Shown here: one piece after another, positions 8,142-16,642 of the stretch
Layout of the letters: every line of letters begins with the position of its first letter
Position numbering within the stretch: the first letter of the stretch is position 1
Assembly: GCA_026707665.1 (NCBI GenBank)
Contig: JAPOWK010000118.1
Location: 1 to 59,428 of the forward strand
Length of the DNA: 59,428 bases
Direction of reading: 5' to 3'
From: Chloroflexota bacterium
Lineage (GTDB): Bacteria; Chloroflexota; Anaerolineae; Aggregatilineales; Phototrophicaceae
The notes under the pieces: model-generated
Databases searched by the model: none
What the model saw: only the letters and a program-made list of their open reading frames with translations
What the model was told of the DNA's origin: nothing
Program-made: the position numbers and the translations under genes

Positions 8142-8603
8142 ATGACCAACTCCACCAACTGGCGCGAGAACGGCGTCCGCATCGTCCGCAGCGGCGAGCT
8201 CGATTCCAACACGCCCCAAACGCCGGGCATGACCCGCGCCGCCGCCATCAACTACGCCAAAGCCGGCGCCGAGAAGCTCTGGGCGGGCACGGTCAATATC
8301 GAGCCCGATGCAAAGACCGGCGCCCATCATCATGGCGAACTCGAAAGCGTCATCTATGTGCTCAGCGGCCGCGCTCGCATGCGCTGGGGCGATCAGCTGG
8401 AATACGTCGCTGAAGCCGCTGCCGGCGATTTCATCTACGTCCCGCCTTTCGTGCCTCACCAGGAAATCAATGCCGACCCCGAGCAGCCGCTGGTCTGCAT
8501 CCTCGTTCGCAGCGACCAGGAAGCCATCGTCGTCAATCTCGATATCGAGCCAGCCGAGACATCGGAAACGATTTGGATTGGACCGAATCACCCGGCGGGG
8601 TGA
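8142..8603 (+). CDS. Cupin-domain protein
   Basis: This is a small (153-residue) single-domain cupin, a beta-barrel that binds a metal or a small ligand. The first cupin motif is visible as GAHHHGELESVIYVLSG (about residues 60-76), with three consecutive histidines and a glutamate as likely metal ligands. The second motif follows around GDFIYVPPFVPHQEIN, with a further histidine. Such proteins act as dioxygenases, isomerases or sugar-binding proteins, and nothing here decides between them. Ribosome site AGGAG lies 8 bases before the ATG. It stands alone between repeat blocks. Confidence 0.85.
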   Translation: MTNSTNWRENGVRIVRSGELDSNTPQTPGMTRAAAINYAKAGAEKLWAGTVNIEPDAKTGAHHHGELESVIYVLSGRARMRWGDQLEYVAEAAAGDFIYVPPFVPHQEINADPEQPLVCILVRSDQEAIVVNLDIEPAETSETIWIGPNHPAG

Positions 8604-8926
8604 TTTTTTTACCACCGAGGTCAACCCTACCCCTCCCCCCGGCCCCCTCCCCGAGGCATCAGGGAGGGGGTGACGCAAGCAGCGGATTTGGGATTAACGG
8701 GCGGGAGAACCAACCCCTCCCCCCGGCCCCCTCCCCGAGGCATCAGGGAGGGGGTGACGCAAGCAGCGGATTTGGGATTAACGGGCGGGAGAACCAACCC
8801 CTCCCCCCGGCCCCCTCCCCGAGGCATCAGGGAGGGGGTGACGCAAGCAGCGGATTTGGGATTAGCGGGCGGGCGACCTGATAGGTCGCCCCTACGATTG
8901 GTATTGGTGGCGGAATGGTAGATTGG
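8604..8926. repeat. 84-bp tandem repeat, about three copies, ending in a REP-like palindrome
   Basis: The G/C hairpin module starts at 8641, 8725 and 8809, giving an exact period of 84 bases. Each unit consists of a G/C-rich hairpin (GGCCCCCTCCCC..CATCAGGGAGGGGG), GTGACGCAAGCAGCGGAT and a TTGGGATTAACGGGCGGGAG stretch. The third copy diverges into GGGCGACC..GGTCGCCCCTAC (~8871-8894). A short CACCGAGG motif lies at 8611-8620. The tandem array is so regular that it must be recent. Confidence 0.85.
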
Positions 8927-9952
8927 TTAGGGTGTTAGGAGCACCTTGGACACATCGCCGGGGGCTTCAATCAAGCGCTCGAACCAAGCGCCGCCTTCGC
9001 CCAGCGGCGCCTCGTGGATCCAGGGATCCAGGCGAATCGCGCCCGCGCCCAGCAGCTGCAGCGCTCGCGCGAAATTCGCCGGCGTATAGGCGAATGAGCC
9101 CAGCGCCGCGATCTCGCTTCGAATCATCGCCGCGACCGGCATCGCGCTGCTCTCCTCGTGCAAGCCGCTGAGGATGAGCCGGCCGCTCGCTTTGGTCGCA
9201 GCCACGCATTGCTCGCGCGTCAAAGCGGTGCCGACCGCGTCGATCGACACAGAGACGCCGGCGCCGTCGGTCGCTTCGCGCACACTGGCGACCGTGTCGA
9301 CTTCGCTCGGCTGGATCGCGATGCCGCCCAGCGCATGAGCCATCGCCAGCCGCGCCTCATCAATCTCGGCGATGAAGACGCGCGCCGCGCCCTGGTAGCG
9401 CAGCATCTGCAGCGAGAGCAGGCCGATCGGTCCGGCGCCGATGATCAGGCAGTCGGCATCGGAGACGGCGCCCGCCAGCTCGGCGATGCGCACGGCGCAG
9501 CCCACCGGCTCGGTCAGCGCGCCAATCCGCGTGTCCATGCCGGCCGGCAGCGCCAGCGCCAGTTTGGCCGGCGCGCTCAGGTATTCGGCGAAGGCGCCGG
9601 GGCGATGCGCGCCGATCAGACGCCGCTTCGCGCAGAGCTGGTTCAAGCCGGCCGCGCAGAGTTCGCAGTCGCCGCAATACCAGAGCGGGTTGACCGTCAC
9701 CAGCGAACCCGGCGTCAGGTCGGGCCGAATCGTGGGAACGAGGGCGCCAATATCGACGATCTCGCCAGCGAATTCATGCCCCATGATCAAGGGCGGGACG
9801 CGCAAGGCATTATGGCCCAGATAGCCGCTCAACTCCGAGCCGCAGATGCCGGCGTGCCCGACGCGCACGACGATCTCATCGGCGGCCGGCTGCGGTTCCG
9901 CTTCGTCGCGCAGCGTCATCGTCCGCGCCGCTTCCCATACCAGTGCCTTCAT
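8927..9952 (-). CDS. Zinc-dependent alcohol/polyol dehydrogenase (MDR family)
   Basis: This is a 341-residue medium-chain dehydrogenase using NAD(P) to oxidise an alcohol, probably a sugar or polyol. Catalytic-zinc ligands are C37 (GICGSE) and the GHE at 58-60. The structural-zinc cysteines are C93, C96, C99 and C107 (CGDCELCAAGLNQLC). The nucleotide-binding GAGPIG lies near residue 173. The family includes sorbitol, L-threonine, L-galactonate and glucose dehydrogenases. It is divergent from the adjacent sugar-acid genes (10207 onward), which suggests it supplies an oxidation step in the same pathway; that is inference from position only. Confidence 0.88.
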   Translation of the reverse strand: MKALVWEAARTMTLRDEAEPQPAADEIVVRVGHAGICGSELSGYLGHNALRVPPLIMGHEFAGEIVDIGALVPTIRPDLTPGSLVTVNPLWYCGDCELCAAGLNQLCAKRRLIGAHRPGAFAEYLSAPAKLALALPAGMDTRIGALTEPVGCAVRIAELAGAVSDADCLIIGAGPIGLLSLQMLRYQGAARVFIAEIDEARLAMAHALGGIAIQPSEVDTVASVREATDGAGVSVSIDAVGTALTREQCVAATKASGRLILSGLHEESSAMPVAAMIRSEIAALGSFAYTPANFARALQLLGAGAIRLDPWIHEAPLGEGGAWFERLIEAPGDVSKVLLTP

Positions 9953-10027
9953 GGCGCATTCTCCTGTCTGTTTACGGCGCCCGGTGAAATCGATAGATTT
10001 GGTCTTGTCGGCGACAATTGCGCAGTT

Positions 10028-10076
10028 TTTTCACCACCGAGGACACCGAGGATTACGAGGTCACCGAGAATTATTT
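10028..10076. repeat. CACCGAG motif array
   Basis: A run of T is followed by ACCACCGAGG, ACACCGAGG, TTACGAGG and TCACCGAG at roughly 9- to 10-base spacing. It lies in the divergent intergenic space between the dehydrogenase and the enolase-superfamily gene. Confidence 0.75.
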
Positions 10077-10134
10077 CTGACTTGGCGACGATGCTATGTC
10101 GCCGGACTTCACTGCTGCTCCGTCGATCGTCAAT

Positions 10135-10164
10135 TTGCCTCGCGTTATGCGCCTGCATTATACT
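10135..10164 (+). promoter_or_regulatory. Putative promoter of the rhamnonate-dehydratase-like operon
   Basis: TTGCCT (10135-10140) and TATACT (10159-10164) are 18 bases apart and precede the start codon at 10207. GAGGA at ~10196-10200 gives a good ribosome site. This is a plausible sigma-70-type promoter for the three-gene plus-strand operon. Confidence 0.4.
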
Positions 10165-10206
10165 CGGCGGCATATCACTATCCAGTATCCAGGGTGAGGA
10201 ATCCGC

Positions 10207-11373
10207 ATGAAGATTGAGCGCATTGAAGTGGTCAAGGTCAATGTACCGGTGCGGGAATACAGCGTGAAGCCCCGCCGCGCCAGTTGGAACGACACCGATG
10301 AAGTCGGCAACCCGATGTCCTGGTATCCCCACGTCAAGCGCCACCGCAGTAAGTGGATTGACATGGGCTGGGGACCGGTTTGGGTCAAGGTCACGCTCGA
10401 AGACGGCACCTGGGGGCTGGGTTCGTCCACTTACAGCCGGCCGGTTTCCGCCATCATCGAAGACCACCTGGCGCCACAGCTGGTGGGGCAGGACGGCTTC
10501 GCTATCGAGCGCCTCGCCGATATGATGTTCCGCTTGACCAAGCTCTACGGCTCATGGGGCTTGGCGTCATACGCTATCAGCGCGGTAGACCTGGCGCTCT
10601 GGGATGCCAAAGGCAAGGCGCTGGGTCTGCCGGTCTACAGTCTCATCGGCGGCAAAGTGAAAGATCGAATCTTCTGCTATTCCACCGGCAACGATATCGA
10701 CTGGTATCAAGAATTGGGCTTCACGGCCCACAAGCTTGCCTGTCCATATGGACCGGCCGATGGGCTGGAGGGCTTGCGGAAGAATGTCGAATTCATCGCC
10801 AAGACGCGCGAGCAAGTGGGCGATGCCTGCGAGATTATGCTGGATTGCTGGATGTCGCTGGATGTCGATTACGCCGTGCGTCTGGCCGAGGCGCTGCGCC
10901 CCTATCGCGTCAAGTGGATTGAAGAATGCCTGATTCCGGAAGACTTCGACGCGCATGCCGAGCTGCGGGCGCGGCTGCCCTGGCAAACGCTGACGGCAGG
11001 CGAACACTGGCACACGCACGTGCCCTTTCAGTATGCGCTGAAGCACAATCTGGTCGACATTCTGCAGCCGGATATTGAGTGGGTCGGTGGTTTGACAACC
11101 TGCATCAAGATCGCTCACGCGGCGGAGGCGGCCGGCAAGCATGTGATGTTGCATACCGGCGCGCGCACCGCTTATGGGCAGCACTTCTCCTTCGCGATGG
11201 CGGCTGTGCCCTGGATCGAGTATTTCATGGGCGCGCCACCCGGCATCCCCTTAAGCGAATCGACCGCGCTGCCGGGCATGTCATTCGCTGTCGATGGCTG
11301 GCTGGAAATCTCGGATGAACCCGGCTTCGGCCTTCCGATTTTGGAAGACTGGATCGAGCCGATCGGGAATTGA
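10207..11373 (+). CDS. L-rhamnonate dehydratase-like enolase-superfamily enzyme
   Basis: The protein belongs to the mandelate racemase/muconate-lactonizing group, which abstracts a proton next to a carboxylate and dehydrates sugar acids. It resembles E. coli RhmD as I remember it in the segments MLDCWMS.DV.YA..LA, KWIEECL.P and QPDIEWVGGLTT. Mg2+ ligands are likely D213, E239 or E240, and E266 (AGEHWH). The catalytic dyad is D289 (QPDI) with H316 (VMLHTG). At 388 residues it is a little shorter than RhmD. It heads an operon with an oxidoreductase and a lactonase-like amidohydrolase that overlap end to end. The set fits non-phosphorylative breakdown of L-rhamnose, L-fucose or a related sugar. 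The exact sugar is not provable from sequence. Confidence 0.83.
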   Translation: MKIERIEVVKVNVPVREYSVKPRRASWNDTDEVGNPMSWYPHVKRHRSKWIDMGWGPVWVKVTLEDGTWGLGSSTYSRPVSAIIEDHLAPQLVGQDGFAIERLADMMFRLTKLYGSWGLASYAISAVDLALWDAKGKALGLPVYSLIGGKVKDRIFCYSTGNDIDWYQELGFTAHKLACPYGPADGLEGLRKNVEFIAKTREQVGDACEIMLDCWMSLDVDYAVRLAEALRPYRVKWIEECLIPEDFDAHAELRARLPWQTLTAGEHWHTHVPFQYALKHNLVDILQPDIEWVGGLTTCIKIAHAAEAAGKHVMLHTGARTAYGQHFSFAMAAVPWIEYFMGAPPGIPLSESTALPGMSFAVDGWLEISDEPGFGLPILEDWIEPIGN

Positions 11374-11384
11374 GGATTCGACAC

Positions 11385-12455
11385 TTGAGTAAGGCCAGAA
11401 TTGCCCTGGTTGGCACGGGCTGGTGGGCGACGACAACACATCTGCCCGCCCTGCAGGCGCATCCGGACGCTGAAATCGCCGCGATATGCGATTTGGACGC
11501 GTGTAAGGCGCGGAAGACAGCCGATGTCTTCGGCATCGCCTCGATTTACAGCGATTTCGAGACCATGCTCGAGCGCGAAACCCTTGATGGCGTCATGGTC
11601 GCCACGCATCATGCGGCGCATTATCCCGTCGCCAGGGCGTGCCTGGAGCGCGGCAAACATGTTTTCATCGAAAAGCCGATGACGCTGCGGGCGAAGCAAG
11701 CCCGCGCTCTCGTCGAGCTGGCGTCTGCTAAAGACAGACAGATCGTGATGGGTTACAACAGCAATCATAGCGCCTTGGCGGTTCGCGCCCGTGAGGTCGT
11801 TCGGAGCGGGGAGTTGGGCGCCGTGCAATTTATCAACGGATTGTTCTCGCAGCACATCCAGCCTTTGCTCGCCGGCGAAGATGTCGTGCATCAAGCCAGG
11901 CTGCACGGACCGGGCGATGTTTATGGCGACCCGGTACGCTCCGGCGGCGGCCACGGGCACTTGCAGATTACGCATCTGGCTGGCATGACTTTCTTCATTA
12001 CCGGACTGCGGGTCGCCCGCGTGCGCAGCCTGACGGCGAATCATGGGCTGAAGGTGGATCTGGCTATCGCGATCCTGGCCGAGCTAGATGGCGGCGCGCT
12101 GGCGAATCTCGGCGGCAGCGGCAACCTGCCGGGTGGCGGGCGCAGCTTCCGTCTGACAATCACTTGCGAGCGCGGCTGGATCGAGCTTGATGACTCGCAG
12201 GGCCGATTGATCATTCGCCGTGAAGGCGAAGAACCGGAGCGTTACGACGATTGCGCTTTCGCCGATAGCCACCAGGACCTCGACTTCGCGCCGACTCACA
12301 ATTTCGTCGATGTCATTCTGGGACGGGCTGAGAACCATAGCGATGGCTTGATCGGCTGGCGCGCCGCCGAGCTGCTTGATGCCGCCTACCGCTCGGCCGC
12401 GCAAGGGGGCGCCGCCGTTTCGCGTGACCAACTGTATGCGGAGCAAGCCTCATGA
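11385..12455 (+). CDS. Gfo/Idh/MocA-family NAD(P)-dependent oxidoreductase
   Basis: This is a two-domain sugar oxidoreductase. The N-terminal Rossmann motif is ALVGTGWWA, and EKPM (the family's catalytic-lysine motif EKP) follows near residue 95. The C-terminal dimerisation domain carries the GGHGHLQITH segment. It oxidises or reduces a sugar, inositol or lactone, and the substrate is unknown. I chose TTG at 11385 as start because GAGG at 11372-11375 sits 9 bases before it; the alternative TTG at 11370 overlaps the previous stop codon. It overlaps the next gene by four bases (ATGA), so the three genes are translationally coupled. Confidence 0.82.
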   Translation: MSKARIALVGTGWWATTTHLPALQAHPDAEIAAICDLDACKARKTADVFGIASIYSDFETMLERETLDGVMVATHHAAHYPVARACLERGKHVFIEKPMTLRAKQARALVELASAKDRQIVMGYNSNHSALAVRAREVVRSGELGAVQFINGLFSQHIQPLLAGEDVVHQARLHGPGDVYGDPVRSGGGHGHLQITHLAGMTFFITGLRVARVRSLTANHGLKVDLAIAILAELDGGALANLGGSGNLPGGGRSFRLTITCERGWIELDDSQGRLIIRREGEEPERYDDCAFADSHQDLDFAPTHNFVDVILGRAENHSDGLIGWRAAELLDAAYRSAAQGGAAVSRDQLYAEQAS

Positions 12456-13288
12456 TTATAGATTCGCACTGCCACGCATGGTCTTTTTGGCCCTACCAGC
12501 CACCGGTGCCGGATTCAGCGACGCGCGGTTCCTTCGAGCTCTTGCAACACGAAATGGATGCCAACGGCGTCGACCGCGCGCTGATAGTCTGCGCCGAGAT
12601 TGAAGGCAATCCGGACAACAATCAATACATTCATGACAAGGTGGCTGCAAATCGTCAGCGGTTCGCTTTCGTCATTGATGTGGACAGCCTGTGGAAAGAC
12701 AGCTATCACCAGCCGGGCGCGGCGGAGCGGCTTGAGGCCGGTCTCTCAAAGTGGAAGCCGGCGGGATTCACCCATTACATCAACGATCCGGCTGACGATG
12801 CCCGCTGGCTGAACTCGGCTGATGGCATTGCGATGTTCGAGGTCGCGGATTCCCAGGGCGCGCTCGCCAGCATACATTGCCGTCCGCAGCATCTGTCGCA
12901 GATCCGCGCCTTGGCCAGCCGCTTTCCGCAACTGCGAATTCTGTTGCACCATATGGGGCATTCCAAGCTGCTGGAACCCGAAGGCACGGCCGAGATCCTG
13001 GCGACGGCGGGCCATGACAACGTCTTCGTCAAGGTCTCGGGATTCTATAACACTACGACGGCGCCGCCTTGGGATTATCCCTTGAGCGATGTACAGCCGG
13101 TCGTTCAGGCGCTCTACCAGCGTTTTGGCGCGAGCCGTTTGTTATGGGGCTCGGATTATCCGGTGTGCTGTCAATTCCATAGTCATCGGCAAGCCATCGA
13201 GATCCTGCGCCACCACTGTCGCTTCATTCAAGCTGCTGACATGGACGCGATCCTGGGGGAGAATCTGGCGGGGCTGCTGGGCGGTTGA
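12452..13288 (+). CDS. Amidohydrolase-2 family protein, lactonase-like
   Basis: This is a metal-dependent TIM-barrel hydrolase of the COG3618-like group. The N-terminal metal motif DSHCHAW (HxH at residues 6-8) is present, followed by a conserved LLHHMGH segment and the C-terminal WGSDYPV with the metal aspartate. The group contains L-fuconolactone and L-rhamnonolactone hydrolases. Because it is co-translated with a rhamnonate-dehydratase-like gene and an oxidoreductase, hydrolysis of a sugar lactone is the most economical role. Other members decarboxylate or act on aromatic acids, so the call stays at family level with lactonase as inference. Confidence 0.82.
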   Translation: MIIDSHCHAWSFWPYQPPVPDSATRGSFELLQHEMDANGVDRALIVCAEIEGNPDNNQYIHDKVAANRQRFAFVIDVDSLWKDSYHQPGAAERLEAGLSKWKPAGFTHYINDPADDARWLNSADGIAMFEVADSQGALASIHCRPQHLSQIRALASRFPQLRILLHHMGHSKLLEPEGTAEILATAGHDNVFVKVSGFYNTTTAPPWDYPLSDVQPVVQALYQRFGASRLLWGSDYPVCCQFHSHRQAIEILRHHCRFIQAADMDAILGENLAGLLGG

Positions 13289-13304
13289 GAGATGGGGATG
13301 TGTG

Positions 13305-13545
13305 GGAGGGCGACACAAGTGTCGCCCCTACAGATTGGGATTGGCGGGTAGCTACCCCCCGGCCCCCTCCCCGAGGCATCAGGTCGCGTAGACACCGACC
13401 GTCGGGAGGGGGAGCAAACCCCATCCCCCCGGCCCCCTTCCCCAGCAAGCTAGGGAAGGGGGAGCTAAATGCAGCGGGATGCAAGGTATTTTGCGTGGGC
13501 GGCGGCATTGTCGCGCGTGTGTCTACAGTTTTGGGATGGGAGCGG
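13305..13545. repeat. Repeat cluster downstream of the sulfatase gene
   Basis: It has four parts in sequence. A REP-like palindrome (GGGCGACAC..GTGTCGCCCCTAC) lies at ~13306-13331, and a G/C hairpin containing the nested TCGCGTAGACACCGACCG element at ~13356-13411. A plain G/C hairpin (CCCCTTCCCC..GGGAAGGGGG) lies at ~13426-13463. At 13479-13528 is a conserved module containing TTTTGCGTGGGCGGCGGCAT and GTCGCGCGTGTGTCTACAG. The module ends 37 bases from the stop codon of the minus-strand sulfatase gene. The same module recurs at 17.7, 22.4 and 27.4 kb. Confidence 0.85.
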
Positions 13546-13564
13546 GATTGGGATGTTGAGACAG

Positions 13565-15028
13565 TCAGGCCTTTAGGCCTAGCCGCTCGAATTGTTCCGG
13601 CGGGGCGTCATTGGCGCGCATCAAATCGACAAGCTTCTCGGTCATTTCGGCTTCGACAGCGGCGTCCGCAATCGGATTCAGTTGACCGGGATCGGCTTCC
13701 AAATCGAAGAGCAAGGTCTCGAAGAAGGGTATCCAGAGTGGCGCGCGCGTGGCCGGGATCTTCATCGTCCGGCAGCCTTTGGTGAAGGGGAAGGGGGCGG
13801 CCAATTCCAACTCTTGCAGTTCTTCCACCTGGAAGCGATGCCGCATGTGGGTCGTCATCAGCGTGTAATTGTAGAGCGGCAGATTGTCTTCATCGGCTGC
13901 GGCGCGCATATAGACATATCGTCCGTCGGTGACGTTCACGTGTCCGCCGTGGGCGCCATAGAGCGCCGCTTCGCGCGCCGGCGCATCATGAGCGACAGTT
14001 TCACGCAGCGGAACCCCTTGCATATCCGCGGGGCGCTCGATATCAAAGTACTCCAATAGCGTCGCTGGCACATCGATATTCTGCACCAGGCTGGCGCGCC
14101 GCTCGCCGGCCGCTTTCGTCCGCGGGTCCCAGACGAAGAAGGGGATATTCGCCAACTCGTTGTACCAGGGCATGCGCATCTTGCCCCACCAGTCGTGCTC
14201 GCCCAGATGGAAACCGTGGTCGGTCGTGACGATCAGCAGGGTATCGTCCCAGAGGTTTAACTCGTCCATCACATCAAGCACGGAGCCCAAGTAATGATCG
14301 CACATGCTCATTAGGGCGGCATATTCGTAGCGCATGTGCTGCACTTGTTCCGGCGGCTCGGTGATGCGCGTGTAGGGAGGCCAGTCGAAGAGGGGACCGT
14401 CGTACTCGTGCGGGTAGAGCTCTTTCCAACCCGGCTGGGTGAAAAAGGGCTCATGCGGATCAAAGGTTTCAATTTGCAGATACCAGTTGTCCGCTGCCTG
14501 GTTCCGCCGAATGAATTCGATGCCTTTGGCAAAGGTCTGCGCCTGGGGCATCGAGCTTTCTTCATTGAGGTAGGTTCGATTGACTTCGTCTTGCAAGCGA
14601 GTGCGGAAGCGCCGATCGGCGCCTTTGCTGGCGACGCCGGCTTCGACGACGCCCTTCCAAGGATCGCCCTCTTGACCGCGCGAGAATTCGTGCGTGGTGA
14701 AGCGCGTGTGATAGGTGGCGCCGCCGTCTTCCCAATAGTGCTGATGGTCGGTGACCTTGTGGCTATGGACGCCGTTCTCGTCGAGGATTTGCGGCATGGA
14801 GTCGTCGAAGGGCTCCAGCGGACCCCAACTGCGATGCAGGAAATTGTAGCGACCCGTATGCAGTTCGCGCCGGGCGGGCATACAGGGCATGCTTCCGATG
14901 AAGGCATTTTCAAAGGTGACGCTGCGTTGCGCCAGGCGGGCGAAGTTTGGCGTGTGCACCCAGTCGCAGCCGTAGGGCTCCATCAAGCGGCGATTGAGCG
15001 AATCGAACATGACCATGATTGCTTTCAT
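13565..15028 (-). CDS. Type I (formylglycine) sulfatase
   Basis: This enzyme hydrolyses sulfate esters and belongs to the alkaline-phosphatase superfamily. The active-site motif CMPAR (C49-R53) followed by ELHTGR matches the CxPxR..TGR consensus, in which the cysteine is converted to formylglycine. A metal aspartate stands at D9 (MVMFDS), and a TTDHGFHLGEHD segment further on supplies more metal ligands. No signal peptide is visible from the chosen ATG at 15028, which has GAGGAG 9 bases upstream; the longer frame to 15061 lacks one too. It is therefore probably cytoplasmic and acts on imported sulfated sugars. It lies on the same strand as CUT1 importer 1 but is separated by a plus-strand gene. 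The natural substrate is unknown. Confidence 0.9.
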   Translation of the reverse strand: MKAIMVMFDSLNRRLMEPYGCDWVHTPNFARLAQRSVTFENAFIGSMPCMPARRELHTGRYNFLHRSWGPLEPFDDSMPQILDENGVHSHKVTDHQHYWEDGGATYHTRFTTHEFSRGQEGDPWKGVVEAGVASKGADRRFRTRLQDEVNRTYLNEESSMPQAQTFAKGIEFIRRNQAADNWYLQIETFDPHEPFFTQPGWKELYPHEYDGPLFDWPPYTRITEPPEQVQHMRYEYAALMSMCDHYLGSVLDVMDELNLWDDTLLIVTTDHGFHLGEHDWWGKMRMPWYNELANIPFFVWDPRTKAAGERRASLVQNIDVPATLLEYFDIERPADMQGVPLRETVAHDAPAREAALYGAHGGHVNVTDGRYVYMRAAADEDNLPLYNYTLMTTHMRHRFQVEELQELELAAPFPFTKGCRTMKIPATRAPLWIPFFETLLFDLEADPGQLNPIADAAVEAEMTEKLVDLMRANDAPPEQFERLGLKA

Positions 15029-15102
15029 AATGACGCGCTCCTCTACTCTCGGTTGAACCAAGTTTATCGTGCGAAAACTGGTTGGTTATATAAAGTAAGA
15101 GT

Positions 15103-15126
15103 GGGCGAGCAACCGGCTCGCCCGTA
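15103..15126. repeat. REP-like palindrome (GGGCGAGC..GCTCGCCCGTAC)
   Basis: This is one copy of the short palindromic family. The stem GGGCGAGC pairs with GCTCGCCC and is followed by GTACA instead of the CTACAG seen in the other subfamily. Confidence 0.75.
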
Positions 15127-15223
15127 CAAACTTTCGATCAATTTAGCGTATTCCATCGTACTGACATCGTTCTCACTACGTTCTTGGGATTCCTTCTGTC
15201 GAAAAGGGATGGACCGGGTCGGC

Positions 15224-15253
15224 TTGGCAATTGTCCGGTCATTCTTATACGAT
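15224..15253 (+). promoter_or_regulatory. Putative promoter of the coiled-coil membrane protein gene
   Basis: TTGGCA (15224-15229) and TACGAT (15248-15253) are 18 bases apart; the overlapping TATACG would give 16. The start codon follows at 15283, preceded by GGGAGCAGCGC. Confidence 0.4.
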
Positions 15254-15282
15254 ACAGGTTGTAAGGGAAGCGGGAGCAGCGC

Positions 15283-15708
15283 ATGGCGGCGATTCCAAAC
15301 CAGCAGCGAATGCCCAGCATTTCCATGGACGGTCTGGTAACGATTGTCGGCGCCGTGCTCTTGCTGCTTGCCATCATCTATTTCAACAATGATTTACACT
15401 ATCGATTGGATACCAAGATCGACACGGTGCGCACGGAACTCAAGTTGGATATTGACAACGTGCGCACGGAACTCAAGGCGGATATTGATCGATTGGAAAC
15501 GGACATTGAATCGGTGCGCACGGAACTGAAGGCAGACATCGAATCGGTGCGCACGGAATTGAAGGCGGAGATTGCTTCGGTTCGCACGGAATTGAAGGCG
15601 GACATTGAACAGGTGCGCATGGAATTAAGCGCAGATATACAGCGTTTGGATGACCGTTTCTTCGCGGTTGTCAATCCCGCGGCACAGCAAGAAGAATCGG
15701 AATCGTAG
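15283..15708 (+). CDS. Small single-pass membrane protein with 11-residue coiled-coil repeats
   Basis: The protein has 141 residues. A transmembrane segment (VTIVGAVLLLLAIIYF, about 19-34) is followed by a helical region made of near-exact 11-residue units of the form VRTELKADIES, about six copies. An 11-residue period suggests a hendecad-type, slightly right-handed coiled coil rather than a classic heptad. The DNA repeat unit is 33 bases, so copy number may vary between strains. The tail is DDRFFAVVNPAAQQ and acidic. I recognise no specific function; tethered coiled coils of this kind often scaffold or oligomerise at the membrane. It is the only plus-strand gene between the sulfatase and CUT1 importer 1. 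Confidence 0.75.
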   Translation: MAAIPNQQRMPSISMDGLVTIVGAVLLLLAIIYFNNDLHYRLDTKIDTVRTELKLDIDNVRTELKADIDRLETDIESVRTELKADIESVRTELKAEIASVRTELKADIEQVRMELSADIQRLDDRFFAVVNPAAQQEESES

Positions 15709-15725
15709 AGCGGTCTCAATGCGCA

Positions 15726-16640
15726 TCAGCCCTTCAAGCCACTGGTCAAACCGCCGCTGACCAGAAAGCGCTGCAGGAAAATGTATAAGATGATGACTGG
15801 CACAACAGCCATCACCGACGCCGCCATCAACTCAGCCCAAGCGGTGCCCTGCTCTTGGTCAAAGACGCTCAAGCCTAGTTGAATCGTTTTCAGGCTGTCT
15901 TCTTTCACCACCACGAGCGGCCAGAGGAAATCGTTCCACGACCACAGAAAGGCGAAGAGCGCCATGGTGCCCATGACGGGTTTGGAATTGGGAATCAAAA
16001 TACGCCAATAGACGCCAATTCGCGAGCAGCCATCGACGATCGCGGCTTCTTCGATTTCTTTGGGGAAACCCAGATAGAACTGACGGAAAAGGAAGACGCC
16101 GAAGACCGAGACGAAATTGGGAAACATGACGCCGCCGAGTGTATTGATTAGACCGGTGCCGCCCTGCCCCAGGATGTCATTACCGCCGGCGAGCGGAAAG
16201 GCGCGAATCAGCAGAAAGACTGGAATGATAAGCACCTCGAAAGGCACCATCATCGTCGTCAAAAGCACGAAGAAGAGCAGGGACTTGCCGCGAAATTGCA
16301 GGCGAGCGAAGACATAACCGGCCATCGAGCCTAGCAGAACTTGTGAGGCGACCGCCACCGCCGTCACCAGAACCGTGTTGGCGAATATCCGCGGCATATT
16401 CGTCTGTTCAAAGGCGTCGCTGTAATTCTGCAAGTCGAGTTCGTTTGGGAGCCAGCGAATCGAATCGCCGAAGATTTCGCGATCCGGCTTCAGCGAAGTC
16501 GACACCATCCAAACGAATGGCAAGATCATCACGACCGCGCCGATTGCCAGAAGGACATAGGTCATGATGAGCGGCAACTGCGCTTCCCGCATGGTGAAGG
16601 CAGCCGGCCGACTGCTCTGCGTTGATGCATTCGCCGCCAT
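15726..16640 (-). CDS. CUT1 sugar ABC transporter permease, MalG-like (importer 1)
   Basis: This is an inner-membrane permease of the carbohydrate-uptake family 1. The 304-residue protein has about six transmembrane helices. The cytoplasmic EAA loop that docks the ATPase is seen as EEAAIVDGCSRIGVYWRI. The C-terminus (SGGLTSGLKG) is typical of MalG-like members. Its start is 2 bases beyond the stop of the MalF-like partner, so they form one operon with the binding protein. The operon has no ATPase gene. Confidence 0.92.
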   Translation of the reverse strand: MAANASTQSSRPAAFTMREAQLPLIMTYVLLAIGAVVMILPFVWMVSTSLKPDREIFGDSIRWLPNELDLQNYSDAFEQTNMPRIFANTVLVTAVAVASQVLLGSMAGYVFARLQFRGKSLLFFVLLTTMMVPFEVLIIPVFLLIRAFPLAGGNDILGQGGTGLINTLGGVMFPNFVSVFGVFLFRQFYLGFPKEIEEAAIVDGCSRIGVYWRILIPNSKPVMGTMALFAFLWSWNDFLWPLVVVKEDSLKTIQLGLSVFDQEQGTAWAELMAASVMAVVPVIILYIFLQRFLVSGGLTSGLKG

Positions 16641-16642
16641 GA

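Noticed and set aside
8633..8875. CRISPR-like array
   Set aside because: Units are contiguous 84-base tandem copies with no unique spacers between them, and no cas gene is present.
9158..10210. Plus-strand open frame of 350 codons
   Set aside because: It is antisense to the Zn-dehydrogenase and continues through the CACCGAG array.
15061..15282. Insertion sequence between sulfatase and coiled-coil gene
   Set aside because: Only one short palindrome and no transposase frame are present.
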